A stretch of 64,000 nt of DNA from positions 1 to 64,000 of the forward strand of contig PDTV01000005.1 of NCBI GenBank assembly GCA_002747185.1, in the 5' to 3' direction. The notes under the pieces are model-generated. The model was not told the origin of the DNA. It saw only the letters and a list, made by a program, of their open reading frames with translations, and searched no databases. A program made the translations under genes and the position numbers. Below are positions 19,208-27,686 of this stretch, piece by piece. The stretch's first letter is position 1, and the number at the start of each line of letters is the position of its first letter. The stretch is from Candidatus Contendibacter odensensis. Its GTDB lineage: Bacteria > Pseudomonadota > Gammaproteobacteria > Competibacterales > Competibacteraceae.

Positions 19208-21619
19208 ATGACTCAGCGTGAAGGTCAGAATAGCTCGCTTCTTGGTTTGGTTAAACACCTGAAGCTGATTGAGGATTTGTGGCAGAAGCTATATTACGTT
19301 AAGTGGACAAGCAAATCGGTGGAAATGCTGGTGCGTCTGACGAAAGATATGGTGAGAAGCACCCGTGATCAGGGCGATGAAACGCTGATTAAGCTGGTTG
19401 AAGAGCTGGATAATCATGTTAGAACCTGTGTTGCGACAGGGAGCATGTTGCTGAAACCGAAGCGGCAACGATTGACAGTATTAATCGATACGCTGCGCGA
19501 TACCTTGATGCGTTTGGTCGGCAGCGTTGTAAAGGAGGAACCGCTTACCCGCCCTTTATTGGCCTCGATACCACAAGTTACCTTTATCGGACCCGAAAAG
19601 CCGACATCACTAGTCGCAAGACTGGAGGATTTTGGTTATCAGATACATTGCATCACTGATCTGGATGAGGCTGAAGCACACCTGCGCGAGCAACGCCAAC
19701 ATGCTGTCATTCTGGATGTCGATTTTCCTGAAAAATTTGTCGAAGCAATGAGCATGATTGCCATTTTGTATGCTGAGGAAATTTTACAGGAACCTGTGCT
19801 GTTTCTTTCCGAGCGGAATGATATGGCAGCACGGTTTGATGCGATACAAGCCGGTAGCGCTGCCTATTTTAGTAAGCCTTTCGATAATGATGAGGTGCTC
19901 GCTACGCTTCGGGAAGTTTTGTTGCCACAGACTTCTCAGGGATATCATCGGGTATTGATTGTCAATAGCCGTTCAAATGATGCGAGGGAGATGGCGGGCG
20001 TACTGGAAGCGGCAGGCGTAACACCAAAGGTACTGGTTCAGCCGCTACAAATCTTGCAGGAAATTCATCACTTCCGGCCGGATTTATTGCTGATTGACCT
20101 GGATATCAAGGAAACCAGCGGATCGGATCTGGCGCGGGCTGTGTCGCAAAATCGGGAATGTGAGACCTTGCCGATGATCTTGATGTGTTTTCCGGTGGAC
20201 TTACCGGATTACATTAAGAATCTGAAAGTAGCGGGCGCGAGTCTGATGACCAAGCCTATCTCGCTGGATTATCTGGCTTGGGAAGTCAAACAGCGTTTGC
20301 ATCATGCCCGCGCAACCCGGGTCAAGCTGAATCTGCTGACCGATAATGATCCCGTCAGTGGCTTGTACAATCGCCGCTGGTTTCTGGCACTGCTGGAACG
20401 CGAGATGGAAGGGCTCGGCTTACGGACAAAATCGCAGGCGGTACTGTTTGTCACTATAGATAATCTGCGTGAGATCCGTGATTCCTCAGGGGTTGCGGTA
20501 GCGGATGAAATGGTCGGACAAGCAGCGACCCGTTTGCGACGACTATTGAATGGGGACTATCCGGCAGCACGATTCAGCGATACTATTTTCGCGATACTAA
20601 TGCCTGACAGGGTTGATGATGACTTGCTGGATATGGCACGCCTGGTGCGTGAGAAGCTGGAGACCGGATTTTATAAAGTCGATGCGCACGCCTTGTTGTT
20701 GCATATCAGCATTGGCGGGGCGGCTGTGACGGCATATGGTGAAGACTATTTGACGTTGATTCAGCGCGCAGAATCAGCTTGCAGTCTGGCACGTGAGGCC
20801 AGGAATGAGCGTATTTATCTGCAAAAGAGCATAGGCGAACAGGCGGATGATCAGCAAGTCTCCTCGCGGATACATATGCTAAAGCAGGTTCGGCAGATCA
20901 TCGAACGCGGACGGCTTTGGTTGATGTTTCAGCCTGTTGTCAGCATGCGTGGCGATACCAATGAACGTTATGAGGTATTGCTGCGATTACGCGATGATGA
21001 AGGCAATACGCTGGAGGCAGGTAGTGTATTTGGAGCCGTTTACGATCATGAACTTGGTTTGGCGCTGGATCGTTGGGTGATTAATCATGCACTGGAAATG
21101 TTGCGAGGGCGGCAATTAACGACCACGCTCTTCATTAAGGTGTTACCAGCGACGCTGCGTGATCAGTCATTAAGGACCTGGTTGTCTGGCAAGCTTAATT
21201 CAAGCCAGGTGGATGCACAGCAGATTGTGTTTTCAGTCGCCGAGTTGTCGGCCAGGCAAAACATGAATGACATGCTGGCCTTTTTACGTTGTGTGAAAAT
21301 GTTAGGTTGCGGCTTCTGTCTGGATCGTTTTGGTCGTGGTGAAGATTCCCTGCATTTGCTCAGAAATCTTGGTGCGGACTACGTTAAGCTGGATATGCAT
21401 TTTGTCAATCGCCTTGCCAAAGATAAAGGCAAGCAGGAGCAACTCGCCAGTTTGGTGGAAATGCTTGATGAGTTGGGTGTAGCGACTGTCGTCGGTGGGG
21501 TGGAGGATGTCGATACTATGCCTATTTTATGGTCTCTGGGCATTGATCTCATTCAGGGATTTTTTCTACAGCAGCCGGATCGTGAAATGAGTTACGACTT
21601 TATCGGGTCTTCAGTTTAG
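19208..21619 (+). CDS. FimX-like protein: two REC domains, degenerate GGDEF and EAL
   Basis: 803 residues, cytoplasmic. A helical N-terminal segment (1-110) precedes two receiver domains (about 125-235 and 255-370), then GGDEF (about 380-530) and EAL (about 550-800) domains. The GGDEF signature reads SDTIF (RFSDTIFAIL) and the EAL signature reads EVL (YEVLLRL); the usual DDFG is DRFG. Both enzymatic sites are therefore likely inactive. Pseudomonas FimX, a c-di-GMP receptor for type IV pilus assembly, has GDSIF and EVL at the same places, so a c-di-GMP effector role is the best guess. FimX has REC-PAS rather than two RECs. No pilus genes adjoin. Spacing to ilvD is 48 bases; co-transcription possible. 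Confidence 0.85.
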   Translation: MTQREGQNSSLLGLVKHLKLIEDLWQKLYYVKWTSKSVEMLVRLTKDMVRSTRDQGDETLIKLVEELDNHVRTCVATGSMLLKPKRQRLTVLIDTLRDTLMRLVGSVVKEEPLTRPLLASIPQVTFIGPEKPTSLVARLEDFGYQIHCITDLDEAEAHLREQRQHAVILDVDFPEKFVEAMSMIAILYAEEILQEPVLFLSERNDMAARFDAIQAGSAAYFSKPFDNDEVLATLREVLLPQTSQGYHRVLIVNSRSNDAREMAGVLEAAGVTPKVLVQPLQILQEIHHFRPDLLLIDLDIKETSGSDLARAVSQNRECETLPMILMCFPVDLPDYIKNLKVAGASLMTKPISLDYLAWEVKQRLHHARATRVKLNLLTDNDPVSGLYNRRWFLALLEREMEGLGLRTKSQAVLFVTIDNLREIRDSSGVAVADEMVGQAATRLRRLLNGDYPAARFSDTIFAILMPDRVDDDLLDMARLVREKLETGFYKVDAHALLLHISIGGAAVTAYGEDYLTLIQRAESACSLAREARNERIYLQKSIGEQADDQQVSSRIHMLKQVRQIIERGRLWLMFQPVVSMRGDTNERYEVLLRLRDDEGNTLEAGSVFGAVYDHELGLALDRWVINHALEMLRGRQLTTTLFIKVLPATLRDQSLRTWLSGKLNSSQVDAQQIVFSVAELSARQNMNDMLAFLRCVKMLGCGFCLDRFGRGEDSLHLLRNLGADYVKLDMHFVNRLAKDKGKQEQLASLVEMLDELGVATVVGGVEDVDTMPILWSLGIDLIQGFFLQQPDREMSYDFIGSSV

Positions 21620-21750
21620 TCAGGGTCGGTCTGATAACGTCGCTACTCAAACCTTTCATTGGCGGATTTTGCCTCAATACTTGCACCTTGTTGCACTATC
21701 GGTGCCTTGGTATCACCCGATACGATGGATGATATACGGTTGATTCTGTG

Positions 21751-22785
21751 ATGGTATTTGGCACGATACAACGGGATGTGTCGCTACAGACGCTCAATAC
21801 GTTTGGATTGCCGGGTTATGCAGACTACTTTGCAAGTATTCATTCGTCTGCACAACTTGATGCCTTAATAGCTTCGACTGAATGGCAAAATGTGCGAAAG
21901 CGGTTCGTTTTGGGTGGCGGTAGCAATGTGGTGCTCAGTGGCGATTTTCATGGATTGGTGTTACATGTGCGCCTTGTCGGACAGGCACTGGTTGCAGAAG
22001 ATGCTGATGCCTGGTATGTCCGTGCGGGCGCCGGGGAAAGCTGGCATGATTTCGTGTGCTGGACCTTGGTGCGAGGTTGGCCGGGGCTGGAGAATCTTTC
22101 ACTGATTCCAGGGACGGTAGGTGCGGCACCTGTCCAGAATATCGGCGCCTATGGCCTGGAAGTGGCCGAGCGGTTTCATCAGCTGGAGGCCGTGCATCTG
22201 GAAACAGGTGAGCGGGTTACGCTTGATCGCAAAGCCTGTTGTTTTGATTATCGGGACAGTGTTTTTAAACACGAGGCTATGGGTATGGGGCGCTATCTTG
22301 TGACAGCAGTGACGTTTCGACTCCCCAAGTGCTGGCAAGCCGTGACCCGCTACACCGATATAGGGCAAGAACTGGCAGCGCAAACTATTATTGAGCCAAC
22401 GCCACAGGACATCGCTAAGGCGGTGATAAATATTCGTAGCCGCAAGCTGCCTGATCCGGCCAGGATTGGGAATGCAGGCAGTTTTTTTAAAAACCCTGTG
22501 GTTGATAGACAGCAATTCAAGCGCTTGGCTGAGTGTCATGCCGAGATACTGCACTATCCGCAGCCGGATGGCACGGTAAAGCTTGCCGCCGGTTGGTTGA
22601 TTGAGCGTTGTGGCTGGAAAGGGAAAATACTTGGGTCAGCAGGTGTGTATGAGAAACAGGCCTTGGTTTTGGTCAATCATGGTGGCGCGCGGGGTGTAGA
22701 TATTCTGCAATTGGCACAAGCCATTCAAACATCAGTACAAGAGCAGTTTGGTGTTGAGCTGGAACCGGAGCCGGTCGTTTTATGA
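21751..22785 (+). CDS. murB: UDP-N-acetylenolpyruvoylglucosamine reductase
   Basis: FAD-dependent enzyme of peptidoglycan precursor synthesis; reduces UDP-GlcNAc-enolpyruvate to UDP-MurNAc. 344 residues, the long (type I, E. coli-like) form. Motifs: [11 protein letters not shown] near the start, [13 protein letters not shown] (FAD), [31 protein letters not shown] (type I tyrosine region), RSRKLPDP, and [11 protein letters not shown] with the catalytic serine. An in-frame GTG one codon earlier (21748) could also serve as start. Stop is followed closely by the convergent slt gene. Confidence 0.96.
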   Translation: MVFGTIQRDVSLQTLNTFGLPGYADYFASIHSSAQLDALIASTEWQNVRKRFVLGGGSNVVLSGDFHGLVLHVRLVGQALVAEDADAWYVRAGAGESWHDFVCWTLVRGWPGLENLSLIPGTVGAAPVQNIGAYGLEVAERFHQLEAVHLETGERVTLDRKACCFDYRDSVFKHEAMGMGRYLVTAVTFRLPKCWQAVTRYTDIGQELAAQTIIEPTPQDIAKAVINIRSRKLPDPARIGNAGSFFKNPVVDRQQFKRLAECHAEILHYPQPDGTVKLAAGWLIERCGWKGKILGSAGVYEKQALVLVNHGGARGVDILQLAQAIQTSVQEQFGVELEPEPVVL

Positions 22786-22811
22786 GGGCATCGGCCAGGT
22801 GCGTGTTGTGG

Positions 22812-24779
22812 TTATCGCTGGTTATAGGCTTCAACAACACGATTTGGTAATACCGGTGTCATCAGGTGTTGTAAAGTGATTTCCGTGCTCTTTTGGCCGA
22901 GACGATAACGATAAATCATGGTGTATTCCATGACCCGCTGTACATAGGCGCGTGTTTCATGATAAGGGATTGTTTCTGCCCAGATATCGGCAGGTACAGG
23001 ATGGTGCTGTGGTAGCCATTGACTGACTTTGTGAGCGCCTGCATTGTAGGCTGCAGTGGCGAGTAGCTGGTTTTGTTGCAATTTTTCTAAAAGTCGCTGC
23101 AAGTAATAAACACCATAGCGGATATTAGTCTCGGCGTGCAGTAATGCCGGTTTGTCGACGGGTGTATCCTGTAGTTGCCGGGCAATGTGCTGACCGGTGG
23201 CCGGCATAATCTGCATCAAGCCCAATGCACCGGCAGGTGAGCGTACTTCTGGCCGAAAACTGCTTTCCTGGCGAATGACCGCATACACCCACGCCGGATC
23301 CAGCCCGTTAGCCCGGGTATGGGTCATGACACTGTTTTTATAGGCGACGGGAAACCGCACCTCCAGATCATCCCAGTATTCGGCTTTTGCCAGGGTCAGA
23401 ATGGCTTGTGAGTGCCAGTTCCATCGATGTGCGAGTAGCGCTGCTTTTTGGTAGGTGACGTTGCGGTTAAAATCGTGCAGAGCGTTACGCCATTCAGCAG
23501 TTGCTTCCGCCTCGTAATCCAGCAAATACAGTTCATGTGCACGCTGCAGGCCGGGCGATTTCGCCAATAGCGCATCAAGCTGCGCATCAGCAAGGGTCAG
23601 CGGCTTGCTAACAATCCTGTAAGGCGTATTGATCCGGTTGGCGGCTAAAAAGCCGTAATAGTCCCGTTGTTCGGCGATGCTGCGATATATGGCCTGGGCA
23701 TCTTTGGGTTTCCTGCCGAGCGATTCCAGCGCGCGTGCACGCCAATAATGCCAGCGCGGGCTATTACGTTCAGCGGATGGCATTTTTTTGATCCAGTGCA
23801 GGACCGCTGTCCAGTCATTTTTTTGTAGCGCTACCCGCACACGCCATTCTCGTACTGTTTTATCGACAACAGCATCGGGGAGTGCGATTAGCCGTGCCGA
23901 CGCGTCTGGATGATAGTCACTGGCGATCCATAGCGCGAGCAATCGTTCTGCTGTTGCCAGTTTCGGAGCCAGTGATGGATCGCGTTTTTTTAACACATCC
24001 AGCGCAGCCGCTGCGGCCCGTGCGTTGTGTTGCCGCCAGCGATTCAAACCATTATTCAAAATGGCAATAATACGCGGATCGCCCGTTGGGAGTTGAGTGG
24101 TATCCAGAATCAGGGTCGGGTTGTCGGCAATAGCCAGCCAGCTCCTGGCCAGAGAGCGGTCGGCGGCTGGCATATCGGCGAGCAGGAAACGCGCCAAACC
24201 CGCCTGGTTGCTTTCCATAGCTAACGCAAAGCGTCGCCAGCGTTGTTGTGCATGCGGATAGCCTTGAGCCTGCCAGGCAGCAATGACTGGATCGCAGGCT
24301 ATAGGCAATGAGGAGCCGCGTAGCCAAAGCCTGGCAAAATCATGCAGTGCCTTAGTGTGTTGATCGGCATCTAGCAATGCCTGTCGTTGCCAGCAGTCAA
24401 ATTTTATATTTCTGGTTGGAACATAGTCGTGTCGATAGTCCTCCCAGCGTTCTGCCCTGGCAAGCGCAGATAGCCAGGCGTAGCGCAATCGCCTGGCCAA
24501 TGGCGTGTCTGAGTACTTCTTTAGAAATGTCCGAACCTCGGTGCTGGGAAATTCGCTGAGTCGGCGAGAAATATCTTGATAGCGCAGATAGGGGTAAAGC
24601 GGATAATTGTGCAGTGCAGCGTAGTGGATCGGAATACCGGCTTGCAGGGAGCGCCTGGCAAATTGAAAAGCGCTGCGCTGGATGTTGAGTGATTCCAGGG
24701 CGTAAGTATCACGCGTTGTTCCGAAAGCGCAAGCAACAAGAAGCGCGTATAGAACTATACTACCCGGTGTACTTTTCAC
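22812..24779 (-). CDS. slt: Soluble lytic murein transglycosylase
   Basis: 655-residue periplasmic muramidase that cuts glycan strands with formation of 1,6-anhydro-MurNAc. Signal peptide at 1-28 (IVLYALLVACAFG...). Residues ~40-450 are the alpha-superhelical U/L domain with repeated Trp/Arg-rich helices. The C-terminal SLT domain starts around 490: AVIRQESSFRPEVRSPAGALGLMQIMPATG, with the catalytic Glu in RQES, and later AYNAGAHKVSQW and YVQRVMEY. Length and layout match E. coli Slt70. Convergent with murB (26-base gap). Confidence 0.95.
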   Translation of the reverse strand: MKSTPGSIVLYALLVACAFGTTRDTYALESLNIQRSAFQFARRSLQAGIPIHYAALHNYPLYPYLRYQDISRRLSEFPSTEVRTFLKKYSDTPLARRLRYAWLSALARAERWEDYRHDYVPTRNIKFDCWQRQALLDADQHTKALHDFARLWLRGSSLPIACDPVIAAWQAQGYPHAQQRWRRFALAMESNQAGLARFLLADMPAADRSLARSWLAIADNPTLILDTTQLPTGDPRIIAILNNGLNRWRQHNARAAAAALDVLKKRDPSLAPKLATAERLLALWIASDYHPDASARLIALPDAVVDKTVREWRVRVALQKNDWTAVLHWIKKMPSAERNSPRWHYWRARALESLGRKPKDAQAIYRSIAEQRDYYGFLAANRINTPYRIVSKPLTLADAQLDALLAKSPGLQRAHELYLLDYEAEATAEWRNALHDFNRNVTYQKAALLAHRWNWHSQAILTLAKAEYWDDLEVRFPVAYKNSVMTHTRANGLDPAWVYAVIRQESSFRPEVRSPAGALGLMQIMPATGQHIARQLQDTPVDKPALLHAETNIRYGVYYLQRLLEKLQQNQLLATAAYNAGAHKVSQWLPQHHPVPADIWAETIPYHETRAYVQRVMEYTMIYRYRLGQKSTEITLQHLMTPVLPNRVVEAYNQR

Positions 24780-24863
24780 ATTTAAGCACCGGGTGTACTG
24801 TAGATAGTACCGAGAAAACAGAAACCATGCGCCTGACCAGGCGCGATGGTTGCATCTTGCCTG

Positions 24864-25772
24864 TTATTGATTCCCAACAGCGATCCACGCAGATCGGGAG
24901 CCCGATCCTTTGGAATTCACATTAACGACCACCGGCGATTTGCGTGAACCACTCGCGCCACTCAGGACACGATCACCTGTTGGGCGCAGGGCAGTGCGTA
25001 ATTTAGCTTGCGCACCCTTACGTGGTGTGATGACCGTCACGCCGCCGGAATGTGTTCGATAGTTTTTTATCGAGGCATAACGGGTACCCATGCCATTTCC
25101 ACGGTATTTTCGGTAGAGCCCCAGGACACGCCTTACATAGTTTTGTGTCTCCCTGTAGGGCGGGACGTTATTGCCATATTTCTTGACGGCACCTTCACCG
25201 GCATTATAGGCCGCCACAGCCAGCCGGAGGTTGCCATTGAAATGATTAAGTAACCAGCGTAGATAGCGGGCGCCACCGCGCATATTGGCAATGGGATCAC
25301 GGCGGTTGTAAACACCAAAGCGTCTGGCGGTTGCCGGCATCAGTTGCATGAGCCCAACGGCGCCTGCCGGTGAAACAGCTCTGGGATTATAAGCCGATTC
25401 AGTTTTAATGACGGCGTGCATCAGTTCAGGATCAATGCGATTTTGGGCCGCAATGCGATGGATGTCAGCAGCAAAGCGCTGACGTTTTCGCTGGGCACGT
25501 GCCGATAGACCGGCAAAGGATCGTGAGTGGTAATAGGTATTTACTGCGGCGCGACCCGAGCCGTAAATGCTGCCCGGCGCAAAACTTGTTGAGCGTCTGG
25601 CCGCCTTGCTGTATTTCGGTGTTCGCATCACCAGTTTGTAGCGTGGGTTATTGCGAACATTGCTCAGATGCCGTACCCCTTTGCTATCTACATAAGCGTA
25701 GATATCGGCCTGAACAGGGAAAGAGAGTGCCAGTGCTACCGGGATTAAGCCAGCAAACAGCCACTGCCTCAT
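24864..25772 (-). CDS. Lytic transglycosylase with DUF4124 domain
   Basis: 302 residues from the start at 25772 (MRQWLFAGLIPVALALSFPVQA, a signal peptide; AAGGAG lies upstream). The longer frame to 25850 would bury this signal. After the signal comes a DUF4124-like stretch (IYAYVDSKGVRHLSN), then the catalytic SLT domain (about 115-225): AVIKTESAYNPRAVSPAGAVGLMQLMPATARRFG with Glu in KTES, GGARYLRWLL, AYNAGEGAVKKYG. The tail (~230-302) is basic and Ser/Gly-rich. A second murein hydrolase directly beside slt, but transcribed separately (84-base gap). Confidence 0.9.
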   Translation of the reverse strand: MRQWLFAGLIPVALALSFPVQADIYAYVDSKGVRHLSNVRNNPRYKLVMRTPKYSKAARRSTSFAPGSIYGSGRAAVNTYYHSRSFAGLSARAQRKRQRFAADIHRIAAQNRIDPELMHAVIKTESAYNPRAVSPAGAVGLMQLMPATARRFGVYNRRDPIANMRGGARYLRWLLNHFNGNLRLAVAAYNAGEGAVKKYGNNVPPYRETQNYVRRVLGLYRKYRGNGMGTRYASIKNYRTHSGGVTVITPRKGAQAKLRTALRPTGDRVLSGASGSRKSPVVVNVNSKGSGSRSAWIAVGNQ

Positions 25773-26151
25773 AGGGTTTCTCCTTAAATTGAGGTTCATT
25801 AATAACTTTACATTTGAAAGGGTGAGCCAAATGACCGCTGTGCGCCGCAAGGTGGAGAAGCGCCTTTCCCTGAAAGGAGTCTGCCGAACTTATCTATAAT
25901 TCATTATGTATCGGGCAGGCGATCACTATATCCCTAAACCGGGAAAGTATCTACCAATGACTTGGATTAAGATTATCACAAAAATGCGTAGTCAAACGGG
26001 ATTAGGAGACAAATTACAGGATCAATTATTGTCACATTTAATTTACATTAGTATGCTGAGGTAAAATTGCAAGTTCTCAGGGGGTATGTTTCAGGTTAAT
26101 TGCACTTTTATTTATTATCGATCATTAATTAATTAAAAGAGCGAGAGTACG
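25773..26151. other. Divergent promoter region, lytic transglycosylase / pap
   Basis: 379 A+T-rich bases between divergent genes. A TATAAT is present at 25895-25900 without a good -35. The pap side holds long A/T runs around 26095-26140 and a GAGCGAGAG near the start codon. I found no convincing Pho box (see rejected items). Confidence 0.4.
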
Positions 26152-27660
26152 ATGTTTAGAACCGCCGAGTTGCAGCGAAAACTGTCGAAAGATGATTACC
26201 ACAAGCAGGTTCTGCAATTACGACAAGAATTGTTGATGACGCAGGTAGAATTACGAAAAGCCAATTTTCCTGTTATTGTGGTTTTTGCAGGTGTCGATGG
26301 TGCAGGTAAGGGCGAGACTGTTAATAAATTGCATGAGTGGATGGATTCGCGTTGGCTGATTACCCGTGCTTTCGGTGAGCCGTCCGATGAGGAACGGGAT
26401 CGTCCCGAGTATTGGCGCTTCTGGCGGGATTTGCCTCCCAAGGGGCGGATCGGGTTCTTTTTAAGTTCCTGGTATTCAGTACCAATTCTCGACCATGTTT
26501 ATGGAAAAATCAGTCCGGCGGAATTTGATGAGCGTTTACGACGGATTAAAGCGTTTGAGAAAACGCTTGCTGATGATGGTGCGCTGATATTGAAATTCTG
26601 GATGCATTTTTCCAAGGATGCCAATAAAAAGCGCTTGAAAAAACTGGAAAAAAATCCGTTACTCAACTGGCAGGTTTCCGATATCGATTGGCGGCATTGG
26701 GAACTTTATGATCAATTTATCGCAGCCGCCGAGCAAACCTTGATGAAAACCAGTACGGGTTTGGCGCCCTGGAAAATTGTTGAGGGTTACGACCCGCGTT
26801 ACCGTAGTGTTACGGTGGCAAGCATCATTCGTGATGCTATCCGTTTTCGATTGGGAGAGATTCAGAGCGAATCACTGAGCGATAATAGTAATACCAGTTA
26901 TCATACCAACCTCCTGTCACCGGATTTGGGTGATGCCTCAGCAGTGACTATTTTGTCACGGCTGGATATGGATAAAATGCTATCCAGGGCGGATTACAAC
27001 GCCGGCTTAAAACAGTACCAGGCCAAGCTAAACCAGCTTGCGCATACTGCCCGCCAGCGCAAGCTGTCGACCCTGCTGGTTTTCGAGGGCTGGGATGCGG
27101 CAGGAAAGGGTGGCTGTATCCGTCGTATTACCACTGCGCTGGATGCGCGTGACTATCAAGTGATCCAGATTGCCGCGCCCACGGATGAAGAAGCCGCCCA
27201 CAACTATTTGTGGCGTTTCTGGCGGCATTTGCCTCGTGCAGGTCGGGTCACGATTTATGATCGAAGTTGGTATGGACGCGTATTGGTAGAGCGCATAGAA
27301 GGTTTTGCCAAGCCTCAAGAGTGGCTGCGAGCCTATACAGAAATTAATGATTTTGAAGCACAGCTGGTAGAAAGTGGTATCGTGTTATTGAAGTTCTGGA
27401 TGCATATTACGCCAGAAGAGCAGTTAGAGCGATTCAAGGAACGGGAGCAAACACCTTATAAATCATGGAAATTGACTGATGAGGACTGGCGCAACCGCGA
27501 ACGTTGGGGCGACTACGAAATTGCGGTGAATGATATGGTTGAACGGACCAGCACCCGTCAGGCGCCGTGGACACTGATTGCAGCGAACAGCAAGCTTTAT
27601 GCCCGTGTTGAGGTGCTACGAACGATCTGCCAGCGACTGGAAGCATGTCTGGATCAATAA
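26152..27660 (+). CDS. pap: Polyphosphate:AMP phosphotransferase (two-domain PPK2)
   Basis: 502 residues made of two tandem PPK2 domains (about 15-245 and 275-495). Each has a Walker A, GVDGAGKGETVNKLHEW and GWDAAGKGGCIRRI, followed by the Walker B-type and lid motifs (FLSSWYSVPI in the first; YDRSWYGRVLVERIEGF in the second). The second domain is closest to the canonical sequence, the first is divergent in the lid, as in known two-domain Pap enzymes such as Pseudomonas PA3455. It phosphorylates AMP to ADP with polyphosphate. It lies 26-50 bases before ppk1 on the same strand. Confidence 0.93.
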   Translation: MFRTAELQRKLSKDDYHKQVLQLRQELLMTQVELRKANFPVIVVFAGVDGAGKGETVNKLHEWMDSRWLITRAFGEPSDEERDRPEYWRFWRDLPPKGRIGFFLSSWYSVPILDHVYGKISPAEFDERLRRIKAFEKTLADDGALILKFWMHFSKDANKKRLKKLEKNPLLNWQVSDIDWRHWELYDQFIAAAEQTLMKTSTGLAPWKIVEGYDPRYRSVTVASIIRDAIRFRLGEIQSESLSDNSNTSYHTNLLSPDLGDASAVTILSRLDMDKMLSRADYNAGLKQYQAKLNQLAHTARQRKLSTLLVFEGWDAAGKGGCIRRITTALDARDYQVIQIAAPTDEEAAHNYLWRFWRHLPRAGRVTIYDRSWYGRVLVERIEGFAKPQEWLRAYTEINDFEAQLVESGIVLLKFWMHITPEEQLERFKEREQTPYKSWKLTDEDWRNRERWGDYEIAVNDMVERTSTRQAPWTLIAANSKLYARVEVLRTICQRLEACLDQ

Positions 27661-27686
27661 GCCTGATAATACCAGGGTAGTTTTTA

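Noticed and set aside
26029..26049. Possible PhoB box upstream of pap
   Set aside because: Only one half-site resembles TGTCA; the second half is at the wrong spacing.
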